From Nitratiruptor sp. SB155-2 (GTDB lineage: Bacteria > Campylobacterota > Campylobacteria > Campylobacterales > Nitratiruptoraceae), in NCBI RefSeq assembly GCF_000010325.1, contig NC_009662.1, positions 62,001-126,000 on the forward strand: a stretch of 64,000 nucleotides of DNA. The letters are read 5' to 3'. Below are positions 35,573 through 45,110 of the stretch, piece by piece (position 1 is the first letter of the stretch; the number at the start of each line of letters is the position of its first letter). The notes under the pieces were generated by a model. That model was given only the letters and a program-made list of their open reading frames with translations, searched no databases and was not told the origin of the DNA. The position numbers and the translations under genes were made by a program.

Positions 35573-36003
35573 TGAAGCGGTTTTTTATATTTGTACTAAT
35601 GGCCATTGGCATTTTTTTCATTGATAGAGCAATAAAAGAGCTCTTTTTACAGGGGGCCTTTCTAGAGATCAAGTGCATCAGATTTGGTTATGTGCTCAAT
35701 AAAGGTGTCGCTTTTAGTCTGCTCTCTTTTTTAGGTCCCGCTCTTAAATGGATTATCCTGGCAATCGTTGGATTTTTTTTCGGGTATTTGATCAAAAAAA
35801 GATGGCTATTTGAGCATCCCATTCTTTTTGGAACACTTTTTGGGGCGGCTCTTGGTAATCTATATGATCGCTTTGTCTACGGGGGAGTGATCGATTACGT
35901 CTACTGGCATTGCGGGTTCGATTTTGCGGTGTTTAATTTTGCAGATGTGATGATCGATCTTTCTGTTGTACTTCTCATCTATTTACATTTAAAAAAAACT
36001 TGA
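35572..36003 (+). CDS. lspA: Lipoprotein signal peptidase
   Basis: A 143-residue protein with four helices and both catalytic Asp motifs: GNLYDRFVYGGVIDYV and FNFADVMIDLS. It cleaves lipoprotein signal peptides at the lipobox. ATG at 35572 overlaps the glmM stop; the TTG at 35569 one codon earlier is less likely. The N-terminus ([23 protein letters not shown]) carries the expected first helix. Confidence 0.92.
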   Translation: MKRFFIFVLMAIGIFFIDRAIKELFLQGAFLEIKCIRFGYVLNKGVAFSLLSFLGPALKWIILAIVGFFFGYLIKKRWLFEHPILFGTLFGAALGNLYDRFVYGGVIDYVYWHCGFDFAVFNFADVMIDLSVVLLIYLHLKKT

Positions 36004-36022
36004 TATAATTTCACTTGGATTT

Positions 36023-36097
36023 GGTCGCGTAGCTCAGGGGTAGAGCACTACGTTGACATCGTAGTGGTCAGAGGTTCGAATCCTCTCGCGACCACCA
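36023..36097 (+). tRNA. tRNA-Val (GAC)
   Basis: Acceptor stem GGTCGCG pairs with CGCGACC; the anticodon stem CTACG/CGTAG encloses TTGACAT with anticodon GAC; the T-arm is AGAGG-TTCGAAT-CCTCT; CCA is encoded at 36095-36097. The thrS frame opens inside this tRNA but is not used there. Confidence 0.95.
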
Positions 36098-36156
36098 TAG
36101 TCGTTGGTTACTGTCCACAGAAGTGGCCAGTGACAAATGACTATCAAAGGAGTTTT

Positions 36157-37998
36157 TTGGATCCGATAGCTATAGAAAAAGATGGAGAGATACTAGACCT
36201 CCAGACTGCACAAGCGAAAAATATCGATATAGAATCTGCAAAAAAAATCTATCCTGAAAACAATCCCGAAGCACTAGAAGTTATACGACACTCCACAGCC
36301 CATCTCATGGCTCAGGCGATCAAAGAGCTCTACCCGGATGCGAAGTTTTTTGTAGGTCCTGTAGTGGATGAGGGGTTTTACTACGATTTTAGAACTTCTC
36401 AAAAGATCAGTGAAGAGGATTTGCCGAAAATCGAAAAGAAGATGCAAGAGATTGCAAAAAGAAAACTCGATATCACCCGTTACGAGATTCCAAAATCTGA
36501 AGCAATTGAGAAGTTCAAAGAAGATGATCTGAAGCAAGAGGTTCTAAAATCGATTCCAAGCGATGTGGTTTCTATTTACAAACAGGGCGACTTCGAGGAT
36601 CTTTGTAGAGGGCCTCATGTACCAAATACCAAATATCTGAAACATTTTAAATTGACCAGAGTAGCCGGAGCCTATCTTGGCGGTGATGAGACAAAAGAGA
36701 TGCTCACCCGTATCTATGGCGTGGCGTTTGCTGACAAGAAGTCTTTAAAAGACTATCTCACGATGATCGAAGAGGCCAAAAAGCGTGACCATAGGAAGCT
36801 TGGCAGTGAGATGGAACTTTTTATGTTCAGCGAAGAGGTAGGTGCAGGACTTCCTATATGGCTTCCTAAAGGAGCCAGGCTTCGAAGTAAACTTGAATCA
36901 CTTCTTTTCGCTGCTCATAGAAAACGAGGGTATGAGCCGGTACGTGGGCCGGAGATATTGAAAAGTGATCTATGGAAAAAAAGTGGTCACTATCAAAACT
37001 ACAAAGAGAATATGTACTTCACAGAAATTTGTGATGACGAGACGAAAAAGGAGACCTGTGTAGAGTATGGCATCAAGCCGATGAACTGCGTCGGTCACAT
37101 CATGATCTACAAATCAAAAAAGAGAAGCTACAGAGAACTTCCACTTAAATTTTTCGAATATGGAGTCGTGCATCGACACGAAAAGAGCGGGGTACTGCAT
37201 GGACTTTTCCGAGTGCGAGAGTTTACCCAAGATGATGCCCATATCTTCTGTAAACCTGAGCAGATCAAAGATATCGTTATAGAGGTACTCGGTTTTGTCG
37301 ATGAGATAATGCGCAGTTTCAACTTCAAATATGAAATGGAGATCTCTACAAAGCCGAAAAAAGCGATCGGTGATGATGCGATATGGGAGATTGCCACACA
37401 AGCGCTCAAAGAGGCCCTTGACGAGAATGGACATGAATATGGTATCGATGAAGGCGGCGGCGCTTTTTATGGACCAAAGATCGATATCAAAATAACCGAT
37501 GCTATCGGGCGAAAATGGCAGTGTGGAACGATCCAGGTGGATTTCAACCTGCCTGAGCGGTTTGAGCTGGAATTTACCGATAGTGACAACAGTGCAAAAA
37601 GACCCGTTATGATCCACAGAGCCATTTTAGGCTCTTTCGAGCGATTTATCGGAATCTTGATCGAGCATTACGCCGGAGAGTTCCCATTCTTTATCGCTCC
37701 GACGCAGATCATTTTTGTTCCGATTGCCGATTCGCATGTAGCCTATGCCAAAGAGTTACAGGATAAACTATTGCAAATGGACGTAGATAGTGAAATTTAT
37801 GATTCCAAAGATAGTCTCAACAAACGAATACGAAATGCAGAAAAACAGAAAGTTCCTATGGTTGCAATCATTGGAGATAAGGAAGTTGAGAGCAAAAGTT
37901 TGGCTATAAGGGACAGGAGAGAAAAAACGCAGTATAATATAACTGAAAGTGAATTTTTCACTAAAATCAAGGAGAAACTAAGTGAGGTACGCTTTTGA
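36157..37998 (+). CDS. thrS: Threonyl-tRNA synthetase
   Basis: A 613-residue class II synthetase. The editing HxxxH is in [11 protein letters not shown] (about residue 44), close to the N-terminus, so the TGS domain seen in E. coli (HxxxH at about 73) is shortened. Zinc ligands are in [16 protein letters not shown] and the C-terminal [15 protein letters not shown] motif 3. The frame is open back into the tRNA, but the TTG at 36157 after AAAGGAG is the best start. The stop overlaps infC by 4 bp. Confidence 0.9.
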   Translation: MDPIAIEKDGEILDLQTAQAKNIDIESAKKIYPENNPEALEVIRHSTAHLMAQAIKELYPDAKFFVGPVVDEGFYYDFRTSQKISEEDLPKIEKKMQEIAKRKLDITRYEIPKSEAIEKFKEDDLKQEVLKSIPSDVVSIYKQGDFEDLCRGPHVPNTKYLKHFKLTRVAGAYLGGDETKEMLTRIYGVAFADKKSLKDYLTMIEEAKKRDHRKLGSEMELFMFSEEVGAGLPIWLPKGARLRSKLESLLFAAHRKRGYEPVRGPEILKSDLWKKSGHYQNYKENMYFTEICDDETKKETCVEYGIKPMNCVGHIMIYKSKKRSYRELPLKFFEYGVVHRHEKSGVLHGLFRVREFTQDDAHIFCKPEQIKDIVIEVLGFVDEIMRSFNFKYEMEISTKPKKAIGDDAIWEIATQALKEALDENGHEYGIDEGGGAFYGPKIDIKITDAIGRKWQCGTIQVDFNLPERFELEFTDSDNSAKRPVMIHRAILGSFERFIGILIEHYAGEFPFFIAPTQIIFVPIADSHVAYAKELQDKLLQMDVDSEIYDSKDSLNKRIRNAEKQKVPMVAIIGDKEVESKSLAIRDRREKTQYNITESEFFTKIKEKLSEVRF

Positions 37999-38528
37999 GT
38001 AAGAAGAAAGATCAGGTGCTCCTCAATGAACAGATAGATGCACCAGAGGTTCGATGTGTAGGTGATGACGGTACGCAGTACGGGATTGTTAGTCGTGATG
38101 AGGCGTTGAAAATCGCAGAGCAAAAGGGTTTAGACCTTGTCCTCATAGCCCCTAATGCCAATCCGCCTGTTTGTAAGATAATGGATTATGGCAAGTTTAA
38201 ATATCAGCAAGAGAAGAAACTGAAAGAAGCCAAGAAAAAACAGACAAAAATAGAGGTTAAAGAGATCAAACTCTCTGTCAAAATTGCCCAAAACGATATT
38301 GATTATAAAGTCAAACATGCAAGAGAGTTTCTCGAAAAAGGAAAACACGTGAAGTTTCGCGTTTTCTTGAGAGGTCGAGAAATGGCTCATCCTGAAGCGG
38401 GCGTAGAGGTACTTGAAAAGATTATCCCATTGATCGAGGATATCGGAGTTGTTGAAAAGAAACCCCATCTTGAAGGCCGATATGTCAATATGCTCGTTAT
38501 ACCTAAAAAAGAGGAAAAGAAGAAGTAA
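37995..38528 (+). CDS. infC: Translation initiation factor IF-3
   Basis: A 177-residue IF-3: N-terminal [17 protein letters not shown], then [19 protein letters not shown] at the linker and [21 protein letters not shown] near the end. It starts with TTG, overlapping the thrS stop (TTGA). IF-3 discriminates against non-AUG initiation and is autoregulated in E. coli through an AUU start, so a rare start codon is in keeping with the gene's known self-control. Confidence 0.94.
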   Translation: MSKKKDQVLLNEQIDAPEVRCVGDDGTQYGIVSRDEALKIAEQKGLDLVLIAPNANPPVCKIMDYGKFKYQQEKKLKEAKKKQTKIEVKEIKLSVKIAQNDIDYKVKHAREFLEKGKHVKFRVFLRGREMAHPEAGVEVLEKIIPLIEDIGVVEKKPHLEGRYVNMLVIPKKEEKKK

Positions 38529-38546
38529 CCCCTTCTCCTCTTTTTT
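38505..38546 (+). terminator. Terminator after infC
   Basis: AAAGAGG-AAA-AGAAG pairs with CTTCT-CCTCTTT, followed by a run of six T's (about 38541-38546). It ends the thrS-infC transcript ahead of the separate rpmI promoter. Confidence 0.6.
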
Positions 38547-38587
38547 ATCTACCCATATTTTTTAATCTCAAATTCAAGAACTTCGGC

Positions 38588-38593
38588 TATAAT
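38588..38593 (+). promoter_or_regulatory. -10 box of rpmI-rplT
   Basis: TATAAT, 31 bases ahead of the rpmI ATG; no convincing -35 box. It gives the ribosomal protein pair its own promoter, downstream of the infC terminator. Confidence 0.55.
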
Positions 38594-38624
38594 TTCTGCC
38601 TTGAATTCTATAAAGGGAGAAGCC

Positions 38625-38819
38625 ATGCCAAAGATGAAAACCCATCGCGGTGCAGCAAAACGGTTCAAAAAGACCAAAAACAAAATCAAAAGAGGAAGCG
38701 CTTTTCGAAGCCATATATTGACGAAGAAAAGCCCGAAGACTAAAAGACACTTGAGAGCTCCTCACTATGTGAGCAAAGTGGATGAGCCACGCGTAATCGA
38801 GTTGATATCTACATACTAA
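38625..38819 (+). CDS. rpmI: 50S ribosomal protein L35
   Basis: A 64-residue basic protein beginning [17 protein letters not shown], the L35 signature. The ATG at 38625 has an AAGGGAG ribosome site; an in-frame TTG upstream at 38601 is not supported. It lies upstream of rplT in the usual pair. Confidence 0.95.
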   Translation: MPKMKTHRGAAKRFKKTKNKIKRGSAFRSHILTKKSPKTKRHLRAPHYVSKVDEPRVIELISTY

Positions 38820-38897
38820 GATAGCGACTCCACCCAAACAGGGTCAAGTCCGTGTCAAACGGCACCTCAAAATTCAAAAAGGTAAAGGGAGTAAAGA

Positions 38898-39248
38898 ATG
38901 AGAGTAAAAACAGGAACAGTTCGAAGAAGAAGACATAAAAAGATCCTCAAGCAGGCAAAAGGTTTTTATAGCGGTAGAAGAAAACATTTTAGAAAAGCAA
39001 AAGAGCAGTTAGAGAGAAGTCTCGTATATGCATACCGCGATAGAAAACAGAAAAAGAGAGAATTTAGAAAGCTTTGGATAACAAGAATCAATGCTGCATG
39101 CCGACTCAATGACATCAGCTATTCACGATTTATTCATGGACTCAGTAAAGCTGGCATCGAACTCGATAGAAAAATCTTGGCAGATATGGCTATGAACGAA
39201 CCAGAGGCTTTTAAAGCAGTTGTAGAAAAAGCGAAAGCCGCACTTTAA
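38898..39248 (+). CDS. rplT: 50S ribosomal protein L20
   Basis: A 116-residue L20: [18 protein letters not shown] at the start and [21 protein letters not shown] in the middle. It binds 23S rRNA and in other bacteria represses its own operon. Downstream is a clear terminator. The 78-base gap after rpmI holds no gene. Confidence 0.95.
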   Translation: MRVKTGTVRRRRHKKILKQAKGFYSGRRKHFRKAKEQLERSLVYAYRDRKQKKREFRKLWITRINAACRLNDISYSRFIHGLSKAGIELDRKILADMAMNEPEAFKAVVEKAKAAL

Positions 39249-39253
39249 TCTTC

Positions 39254-39274
39254 AAAGCGCCTTTTGGCGCTTTT
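39254..39274. terminator. Terminator after rplT, shared with the convergent ABC gene
   Basis: AAAGCGCC-TTTT-GGCGCTTT: a perfect 8-bp GC-rich hairpin with A's on one side and T's on the other, so it can end transcripts from both directions. Confidence 0.8.
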
Positions 39275-40010
39275 AGATAATCTTCACATCTTCTCTTTTT
39301 TCCACCACTTTTTTATTTTTAATCGTTAAGACTCTATCGCAATAGGAGAGAAGCCTCTCATCATGGGTTACCATAATCACAGCAACATTTTGCTCAACTG
39401 CCAGTTTTTTAAGCATTTTAACAACATCGATAGCTCGTGCCATATCAAGCGCAGCAGTTGGTTCATCCGCCAAAATAATTTGCGGATCATTAGAAAGTGC
39501 TCTGGCAATTGCCGCGCGTTGGTTTTGACCGCCGCTAAGCTCGCTTGGCATATTATAGGCTTTATCTGCAATATCAAAATATTTCAAAAGCTCCATCGCT
39601 TTTTCTTCTGCTACTTTTCGAGGAATTCCATTGGTAAGAGGTATCAAAATCACATTTTCGATGACATTTAAAAAGGGGATAAGATAGTGTGCTTGAAAAA
39701 TAAACCCCAGTTTCTCACAGCGTATACGCCTGGTATCTGGAATACTCCAGTGATCCTCATTCCACACAAGATCATTGCCAAGCCATATTTTGCCGCTTGT
39801 AGGCTTTTCCACACATCCTATCATCATAAGAAGGGTGGTTTTTCCAGCTCCACTTGGTGCTACCAGTGCAACAAATTCTCCCTTTTTTATCTCAAAAGAG
39901 GCATTTTTCAAGATAGTAAATGCCGCTTCTCCTGTTCCAAAAGTTTTGCTTAAGTTTTCAACTTTTATTCCTATATTTTCCACTTTATCCTCCGATAGCT
40001 TGGCGCTCAT
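39273..40010 (-). CDS. ABC exporter ATPase (DevA/LolD-like)
   Basis: A 245-residue ATPase. The P-loop reads APSGAGKTT (about residues 52-60), in which the first Gly of the usual GxxxxGKT is Ala; the signature is LSGGQNQRAAIARAL, Walker B IILADEP and the D-loop TAALD, the last typical of DevA-type exporters. It works with the FtsX-like permease 26 bp upstream. Whether the P-loop substitution impairs activity is unknown. It is the last gene of the minus-strand exporter operon. Confidence 0.85.
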   Translation of the reverse strand: MSAKLSEDKVENIGIKVENLSKTFGTGEAAFTILKNASFEIKKGEFVALVAPSGAGKTTLLMMIGCVEKPTSGKIWLGNDLVWNEDHWSIPDTRRIRCEKLGFIFQAHYLIPFLNVIENVILIPLTNGIPRKVAEEKAMELLKYFDIADKAYNMPSELSGGQNQRAAIARALSNDPQIILADEPTAALDMARAIDVVKMLKKLAVEQNVAVIMVTHDERLLSYCDRVLTIKNKKVVEKREDVKII

Positions 40011-41136
40011 CCGCTTTTAAAGCTTTATAGACACCAAAGAGGCTTGCCAAAAATGAAGCCAGAAGAACTACACCAAATAGTCCCCAAGCATCTGGAGTCT
40101 GCAATACTACTCGTTTTGGGAATTTGTCATAGATGGTATGGGCAAAGATATTGGCAAAAATAAAAGCCAAAATTCCCAAGATTAGGGTCTCTTGCATAAT
40201 CATTTTAACAATCATAGAATTTGGAATTCCAATGAGCTTCATAATGGATATCTCTTTTATTTTTTCAAGTGTCATTGTATAGATAATCAGTGCAATGATA
40301 ATGGTTGAAACAGCAATTAAAATAACAGTAAACATACCAATCTGTTTTCTAGCCATCTCGATGACATTGACAGTTAAAATCCAGCGCTGCTGTTTATCTG
40401 TATAGACGCTTACATGCTTCCAGCGCTCTATTTTTTGTGCAACACTTTTAGGATCAAAGCCTGGTTTAAGGGTAGCTACAACTGCATTGACAAGATGGCT
40501 ATCTGATTTTACATTAAGTCCTCTTGCTCTATCGTTTCGTATGCGGGGATTAGAATAGAGAAACTGCAGTTTTTGGGCATCAGCTAAACTAAGATAGATT
40601 AAAGGTTCTCCACCTGAAGAGACAGTTCCTTTTGTAATTCCAACTACTGTATAAATATCTCTTCCCATAGGGATTTTATCTCCTAGTTGAAAGCCAAGTT
40701 TATCTGTCACTACCACCTCATAATGCTTCTTTTGAATGGCTCTTCCTGCGATGATTCTTTTTGGATTGATTGGTGAAATCTCCCCAAAGGGATCATAACC
40801 CACACTGTAAATTCGCTTCATTTGTCCATTTGGTGTTCGTATCTGAAATCCCATAAAAGCTAAAGCCGCTGTCTTTTGTATCCCTTCTTGCACTTTGAGC
40901 GTATTTTTTAAATCCTCATGAATCCTGGAGCTTTGCGCAAAGGGGCCAAGGCTGTTTTCTTGCACTATCCATAAATCGGCTCCTATATCATCAAGGAGTA
41001 CCTGAGCATCTATTATCAGCCCTCTATAGACACCAATCATGATAAGAACAATCCCAAGAAGCATTCCTAAACCCATTGCCGTGACGATAAATTTAAGCTT
41101 TGCATGTGCAATATCTTTTAGAGCCAAATTGATCAT
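39985..41136 (-). CDS. ABC exporter permease (DevC/MacB-like, FtsX domain)
   Basis: A 383-residue permease with an N-terminal helix (FIVTAMGLGMLLGIVLIMIG), a periplasmic MacB-type domain of about 200 residues (YDPFGEISPINPKR) and three C-terminal helices of the FtsX type (MFTVILIAVSTIIIALIIYTM). Along with a TolC-like channel and an HlyD-type adaptor it forms a tripartite exporter. Intact reading frame. It overlaps the adaptor gene by 4 bp. Confidence 0.88.
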   Translation of the reverse strand: MINLALKDIAHAKLKFIVTAMGLGMLLGIVLIMIGVYRGLIIDAQVLLDDIGADLWIVQENSLGPFAQSSRIHEDLKNTLKVQEGIQKTAALAFMGFQIRTPNGQMKRIYSVGYDPFGEISPINPKRIIAGRAIQKKHYEVVVTDKLGFQLGDKIPMGRDIYTVVGITKGTVSSGGEPLIYLSLADAQKLQFLYSNPRIRNDRARGLNVKSDSHLVNAVVATLKPGFDPKSVAQKIERWKHVSVYTDKQQRWILTVNVIEMARKQIGMFTVILIAVSTIIIALIIYTMTLEKIKEISIMKLIGIPNSMIVKMIMQETLILGILAFIFANIFAHTIYDKFPKRVVLQTPDAWGLFGVVLLASFLASLFGVYKALKADERQAIGG

Positions 41137-42265
41137 AGAAAAACTTTTGTCCCTTCACTAAGAGGTTTTTTATGGAGGTCTGGTATCAATATCTTCGTCC
41201 CAGCTTTCAAACCATCTACCGCAACTTTATCATTTTTTGTTGCTAACACTTTTACTTTTTGGAAGTGGACTTTCCCATTTTTGTATACCCAAACACCACC
41301 ATGTATCAATACTTTTGCTGGAATAATGACTACATTTTTTAGTTTTCCTACATAAATTGTAGCTTCAGCCTGTTCGTTGAGAAAAAAGGGTTTAGGTACT
41401 TTAGCACACGCAATATCAACTACGCGCTCTTCAGTTACTGGATCACTTTTTGGCTCAATTCGTGCGACATAACCATCAAAAAGCTTTTTAGATTGAGAGC
41501 GAAGCCTAATTTTTGCTTTTTGATGAAGCTTAACAGCACCTGCCTTTCGCTCATCAATATAGATACGCACCCAAACATCCTTTGGCTGAACAATCGTGAT
41601 AATGGGCTGTTGTGGTGCAATGCTTTGAAAAGCTTGAGCATCTTTGGAAACGACATATCCATCAAGGGTGCATAAACAGAAAGACGGGTAAGACGCTCTT
41701 GTAAAGCAAAGATGGTATGTTTTGCTTTAGTGGCTTCAGCCTTTGCAGCTTTGATTTGTGCTTTTAGGCTCTCTATCTGGGCAGTGATAGTTTGTAGATC
41801 AGTTTTTGCTTTGTCATATTCTGCCTTGGCTGCATATCCTTGAATGTTTAGCTTTTCATATCTTTTAAAGGTAATGAGGGCCAAATCTTTTTGGGCTTTC
41901 AGTGCTTTGAGGGATTTTTGAAGCGCTTCTATTTCAAGTTTGGCCTTTTGTAAAGAGGCTTTTAATGCTTTTAGCTGCTCATGCAAATCAATTGGATCAA
42001 GCTTTGCTACTAATTCTCCTTTTTTTACCCACTCTCCCTCATCTTTTAGCACTTCAAGGAGTTTGCCTCCCGTATTGGAGCAAAGAGGATAGAGATCTTT
42101 AGCACTCACTGTGCCTATACCAAAAACATTTACTTGCATATCCCCTTTTTTTACTTCAATATAGCTATATGTGGATTTTGGGATATAGACTTTTTGGTAA
42201 AAAAGCCAAGCTATAAAGAGAAGAAAAGCTCCTAAAAGTGTCCATTTGATCAATCTATTTCCCAT
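41133..42265 (-). pseudogene. HlyD-type membrane fusion protein, one-base frameshift
   Basis: An adaptor gene split by a frameshift. The 5' part (to about 41668) encodes a membrane anchor, lipoyl half, Lys/Ala-rich coiled coil (about 85-190) and SVYAPL. At that point the frame changes: read with one more base at the CCC (41668-41670, written GGG on the + strand), it continues DGYVVSKDAQAFQSIAPQQ and then the 145-residue C-terminal half starting RIYIDERK. The span is 1133 bases, one short of a multiple of three. Without correction the protein ends early or off-frame, so the exporter would lack its adaptor. Confidence 0.8.
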
Positions 42266-43550
42266 TTAAATACTCCAGTTTAAAAATAGATGCAGCTCTT
42301 TGGTAAAGAGCGTTTAACAATCCAAGTTTCACATGTAGCCATGCTGCTTGTGCATCAAGCACTTCTATATAGGTAGTTAGACCTACTTTATAGCGTGCGT
42401 TTAGAAGTTTTTTTGTCTCTATTAAAGCTCTCTCTTGTGCTTTTTGTGCTTCAATGCGAGACTCTATCTCCTCAAGATCTGCCATGATTTTTTTATGCTC
42501 TTCAATAATGGATCGTTTGATGCTCTCTGTGCGCTCTTTTGCAATCAGTGTTGCTATTTTTGCTTTTTGTGCCTGGGCACTCAATTTTCCACCGGTATAA
42601 AGAGGCAAAGAGTATTGTATTCCCAAAAGGGTAGTATCATAACTAGAAAGACTCTTTACATGGCTTATCTGAGCCAAAGCATCTATACTGCCCCACTTTA
42701 CATTTTTGGCAGCTTTTGCTTCTAAAGCCGTGGCTTGTATATCCTTTTGGGCAATTTTTGTTTGAAGATTGTTTGAAAGCAAAGTATGCAGATCTTTTGA
42801 AACTTCAAACTTTTGCATAAGGATACCACTATCCAATACGATATTGGTTGACAAATGAAGTCCCGTTAGCGCTTCAAGAGTAGCGATACTTTTTTTGTAA
42901 TCTGCGCGTGCTTGCGCCAGTGCATCTTCAGCCTCTTTGACACTGGCATAGAAGCGGTGCACATCGGCTTGGGTCTTGAGTCCTTGAGCATAGAGCGCTT
43001 GTGCTTGATGGTATAAAGCTTTTTTAGCTAAAAGATCTTTTTCTCTTGCTTCCAAAGCCTCTTTTTGTACTAGTAGCAGGGCATATATCATTTTTACTCG
43101 ATAGCGCAGAAGTGCCTTTGTATCTTTGAAACGTAGTTTTGCGATCTCTTTTTTCATTTTTGAAGATTTTATGAGGTTCGTAGTTTGAGAAAAATCATAG
43201 ATCTTTTGACGAACTTGCATTCCTACGCTCCATCCATCATTGTCGATAGTATGAAACTGCCCTGCTTGCGGCATTACATAGGTGCGTTGTAGGTCATATT
43301 CGGCTGATAAAGATAGCTGTGGCAAATAAGAGCTTTTTTGCAAAGATATATCTTTTTTTGCCTGCTCTGCCTTGAATCGTCCTGTTTTCACATCTGGATA
43401 ATTTTTGAGTGCTTTGTCGATACACTCTTGAAGCGAAAGAGTCTTGGCGGATAATGATATTGCAAAAAGGGACATTAGCACCAAAAGCTGTAAAGTTTTT
43501 TTCAATATTGTTGAGCCTTTTTTAAAGCTTTTGTGTATGCAATCATTCAT
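42255..43550 (-). CDS. TolC-like outer-membrane efflux protein
   Basis: A 431-residue protein with a signal segment (TLQLLVLMSLFAISLSAK) and the two-helical-repeat TolC pattern (LSLQECIDKALKNYPDV near residue 40; LTTYIEVLDAQ in the second half). It is intact. The ATG at 43550 is chosen: the longer frame upstream only reads the end of the heme-protein gene in another frame. It overlaps the adaptor gene by 11 bp. Confidence 0.82.
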   Translation of the reverse strand: MNDCIHKSFKKGSTILKKTLQLLVLMSLFAISLSAKTLSLQECIDKALKNYPDVKTGRFKAEQAKKDISLQKSSYLPQLSLSAEYDLQRTYVMPQAGQFHTIDNDGWSVGMQVRQKIYDFSQTTNLIKSSKMKKEIAKLRFKDTKALLRYRVKMIYALLLVQKEALEAREKDLLAKKALYHQAQALYAQGLKTQADVHRFYASVKEAEDALAQARADYKKSIATLEALTGLHLSTNIVLDSGILMQKFEVSKDLHTLLSNNLQTKIAQKDIQATALEAKAAKNVKWGSIDALAQISHVKSLSSYDTTLLGIQYSLPLYTGGKLSAQAQKAKIATLIAKERTESIKRSIIEEHKKIMADLEEIESRIEAQKAQERALIETKKLLNARYKVGLTTYIEVLDAQAAWLHVKLGLLNALYQRAASIFKLEYLNGK

Positions 43551-43991
43551 CTTCCTCCTCTTTTTCTTCTTCACCAAATGTTCGTTTGAGACCTTCAATA
43601 AATCTCTTTTTTTCATCATCACTTAACCGTGCCTCTGGATGCATCAAAGATAGGCTAAAGGTGGCATTTCCCCTTTCATTACCTCTTCGGCAGCATCTTC
43701 GCCTTCATTCTTTTTCTGATGGCCCCACATAGAGACATTGAAATGCTCCCGTCCTTCTTTTACATCATGGGCCACTAGCCATGATATAGGTGCGATATTG
43801 CTATACCATGGCCATTTGGTTTTATTGGAGTGGCAGTCACCGCAAGTGCGCATGAATGTTTGCCGTGTCCACTCATTAGCCCACTGGGGTTCTGCAACTA
43901 CAGGTGGATTAGTATGATCACGTCCATAAGGAACAAACTGAATGAGAATGAAAACTACTCCTGCTCAAATGAGCCATTTTTTCCATCTCAT
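43543..43991 (-). pseudogene. Heme-binding (haem_bd) protein with internal stop and frameshift
   Basis: Decayed gene. From ATG 43991 a signal peptide (RWKKWLI[18 protein letters not shown]) is interrupted by TGA at 43965-43967. The body contains [19 protein letters not shown], a c-type heme site typical of haem_bd proteins. After MPPLAYL a second lesion shifts the frame: with one more T at the AAA 43646-43648 it continues [15 protein letters not shown] and IEGLKRTFG, the family ending. Span 449 bases, one base short. It is first in the operon, before the TolC-like gene. Confidence 0.75.
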
Positions 43992-44029
43992 AGCAGCTTC
44001 TTTTTTTGAATTATTGCGAATATTAAGGA

Positions 44030-44061
44030 AGTATAATATTGTCTTATTAACGCATCGTTAA
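44030..44061 (-). promoter_or_regulatory. Promoter and palindromic operator of the exporter operon
   Basis: On the minus strand TTAACG-ATG-CGTTAA (44061 to 44047) is followed after 11 bases by TATACT (44035 to 44030), then the heme-protein start at 43991. The palindrome is perfect at 6+6 and overlaps the last codons of the kinase gene. The same palindrome occurs at the response-regulator promoter with the same layout. Confidence 0.7.
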
Positions 44062-45110
44062 GATGAAAAGGGCACCCCCATTTTCATTTATTTTAACATC
44101 GATATCAATCTGCATTGCCATAGCAAGACGTTTAACTATATCGAGTCCAAGTCCGCTGCTTCCACTTTCACTGTAATTGCGATGAAAGATTTTTTCGGGG
44201 TTTTCGATACCGATACCGCTATCTTCGATAATGAGAGAGCCTCCTTTGTAATAGACCTTTACATAGCCATTTGGTCGATTGTAACGGCATGCATTGGAGA
44301 CAATGTTTAATAGCATCTGTTTGAATGCTTTAGGATTGATAGTGGCTACAAAACTTCTACATTCAACTGTGAAAGTAAAATTTGGGTAAAGGGGTTTTTG
44401 TATCTCTACAACCTCTTTTACAATTGGACAGATATTAGTCTTTATTTTTTTGAAAGTTTTTTCTTCAAGGAATATTGTGAAATTTTCATGGAGTTCCGAA
44501 ATTGTTTGTACACTCTTTTGAAGTCTTTGGAGGATTCTGTTTTCTTTTAATTGTGGCATTTGATTGAGGAGTGTAAGATTGAGTTTTATTGAGGTTATAG
44601 GGGTGTTGAGATCATGAATCAAATCTTTTGAAAAACTATCGAGAAGTTCTATACTCTCTTTGAGTGGCTTTATAGCATTTTTAGCCAATTTGTAACTAAT
44701 AATGGCAAAAAGGAGTAACAGGAGAAGCTGTATTGCTACGATTTTATATGTAAGATTTCTGAGTTTTTTCTTAAAATCATGAATGGGTTTGCTTACCTCA
44801 AGATATTTGTCACCAAAACGCAATGGTATGAGTTTTACGAAACGATCTTTTTTTATTGTAAAGTTTCTAATATCGATATGACGTCCTTTTGCCAAGACAA
44901 AACGGTATTTGTATTCTTGGGAAAATTCATTTGGCGGTCCACCCATTTTTATATGACGGGCAAACTCTAACAGTGAGAACTCTTCATTTTTAAGTAGGTG
45001 TGCTTTGGATTGTTTGAAATAAAAAAACCTGCTGCTAATACCAGTATAGCTACACTGGTAAAATACATGAGAAAAAATTTCCAGAACGCTTGTTTTTCAT
45101 GATGTTTCAA
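44047..45110 (-). pseudogene. Sensor histidine kinase, one-base frameshift in the N-terminal region
   Basis: The 3' part (299 residues) has a membrane helix (YKIVAIQLLLLLLFAIISY), a phospho-acceptor box IHDLNTPITSIKL, N box NIVSNACRYN and G boxes EDSGIGI and GSSGLGLDIVKR, so it is a CA-domain kinase. The N-terminus begins at TTG 45110 (14 bp inside the regulator gene) with helix FWKFFLMYFTSVAILVLAAGFF; the frame then breaks at the A7 run 45021-45027. One additional base continues YFKQSKAHLLKNEEFSLLEF into the main frame. Span 1064 bases, one short of a multiple of three. The sensor segment before the break would be lost. Confidence 0.75.

Noticed and set aside
36064-36156. Upstream extension of thrS into tRNA-Val
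   Set aside because: The first codons lie in the tRNA; a ribosome site is found only before the TTG at 36157.
38820-38897. L20-type RNA leader between rpmI and rplT
   Set aside because: I saw no convincing L20-binding pseudoknot in the 78-base gap.
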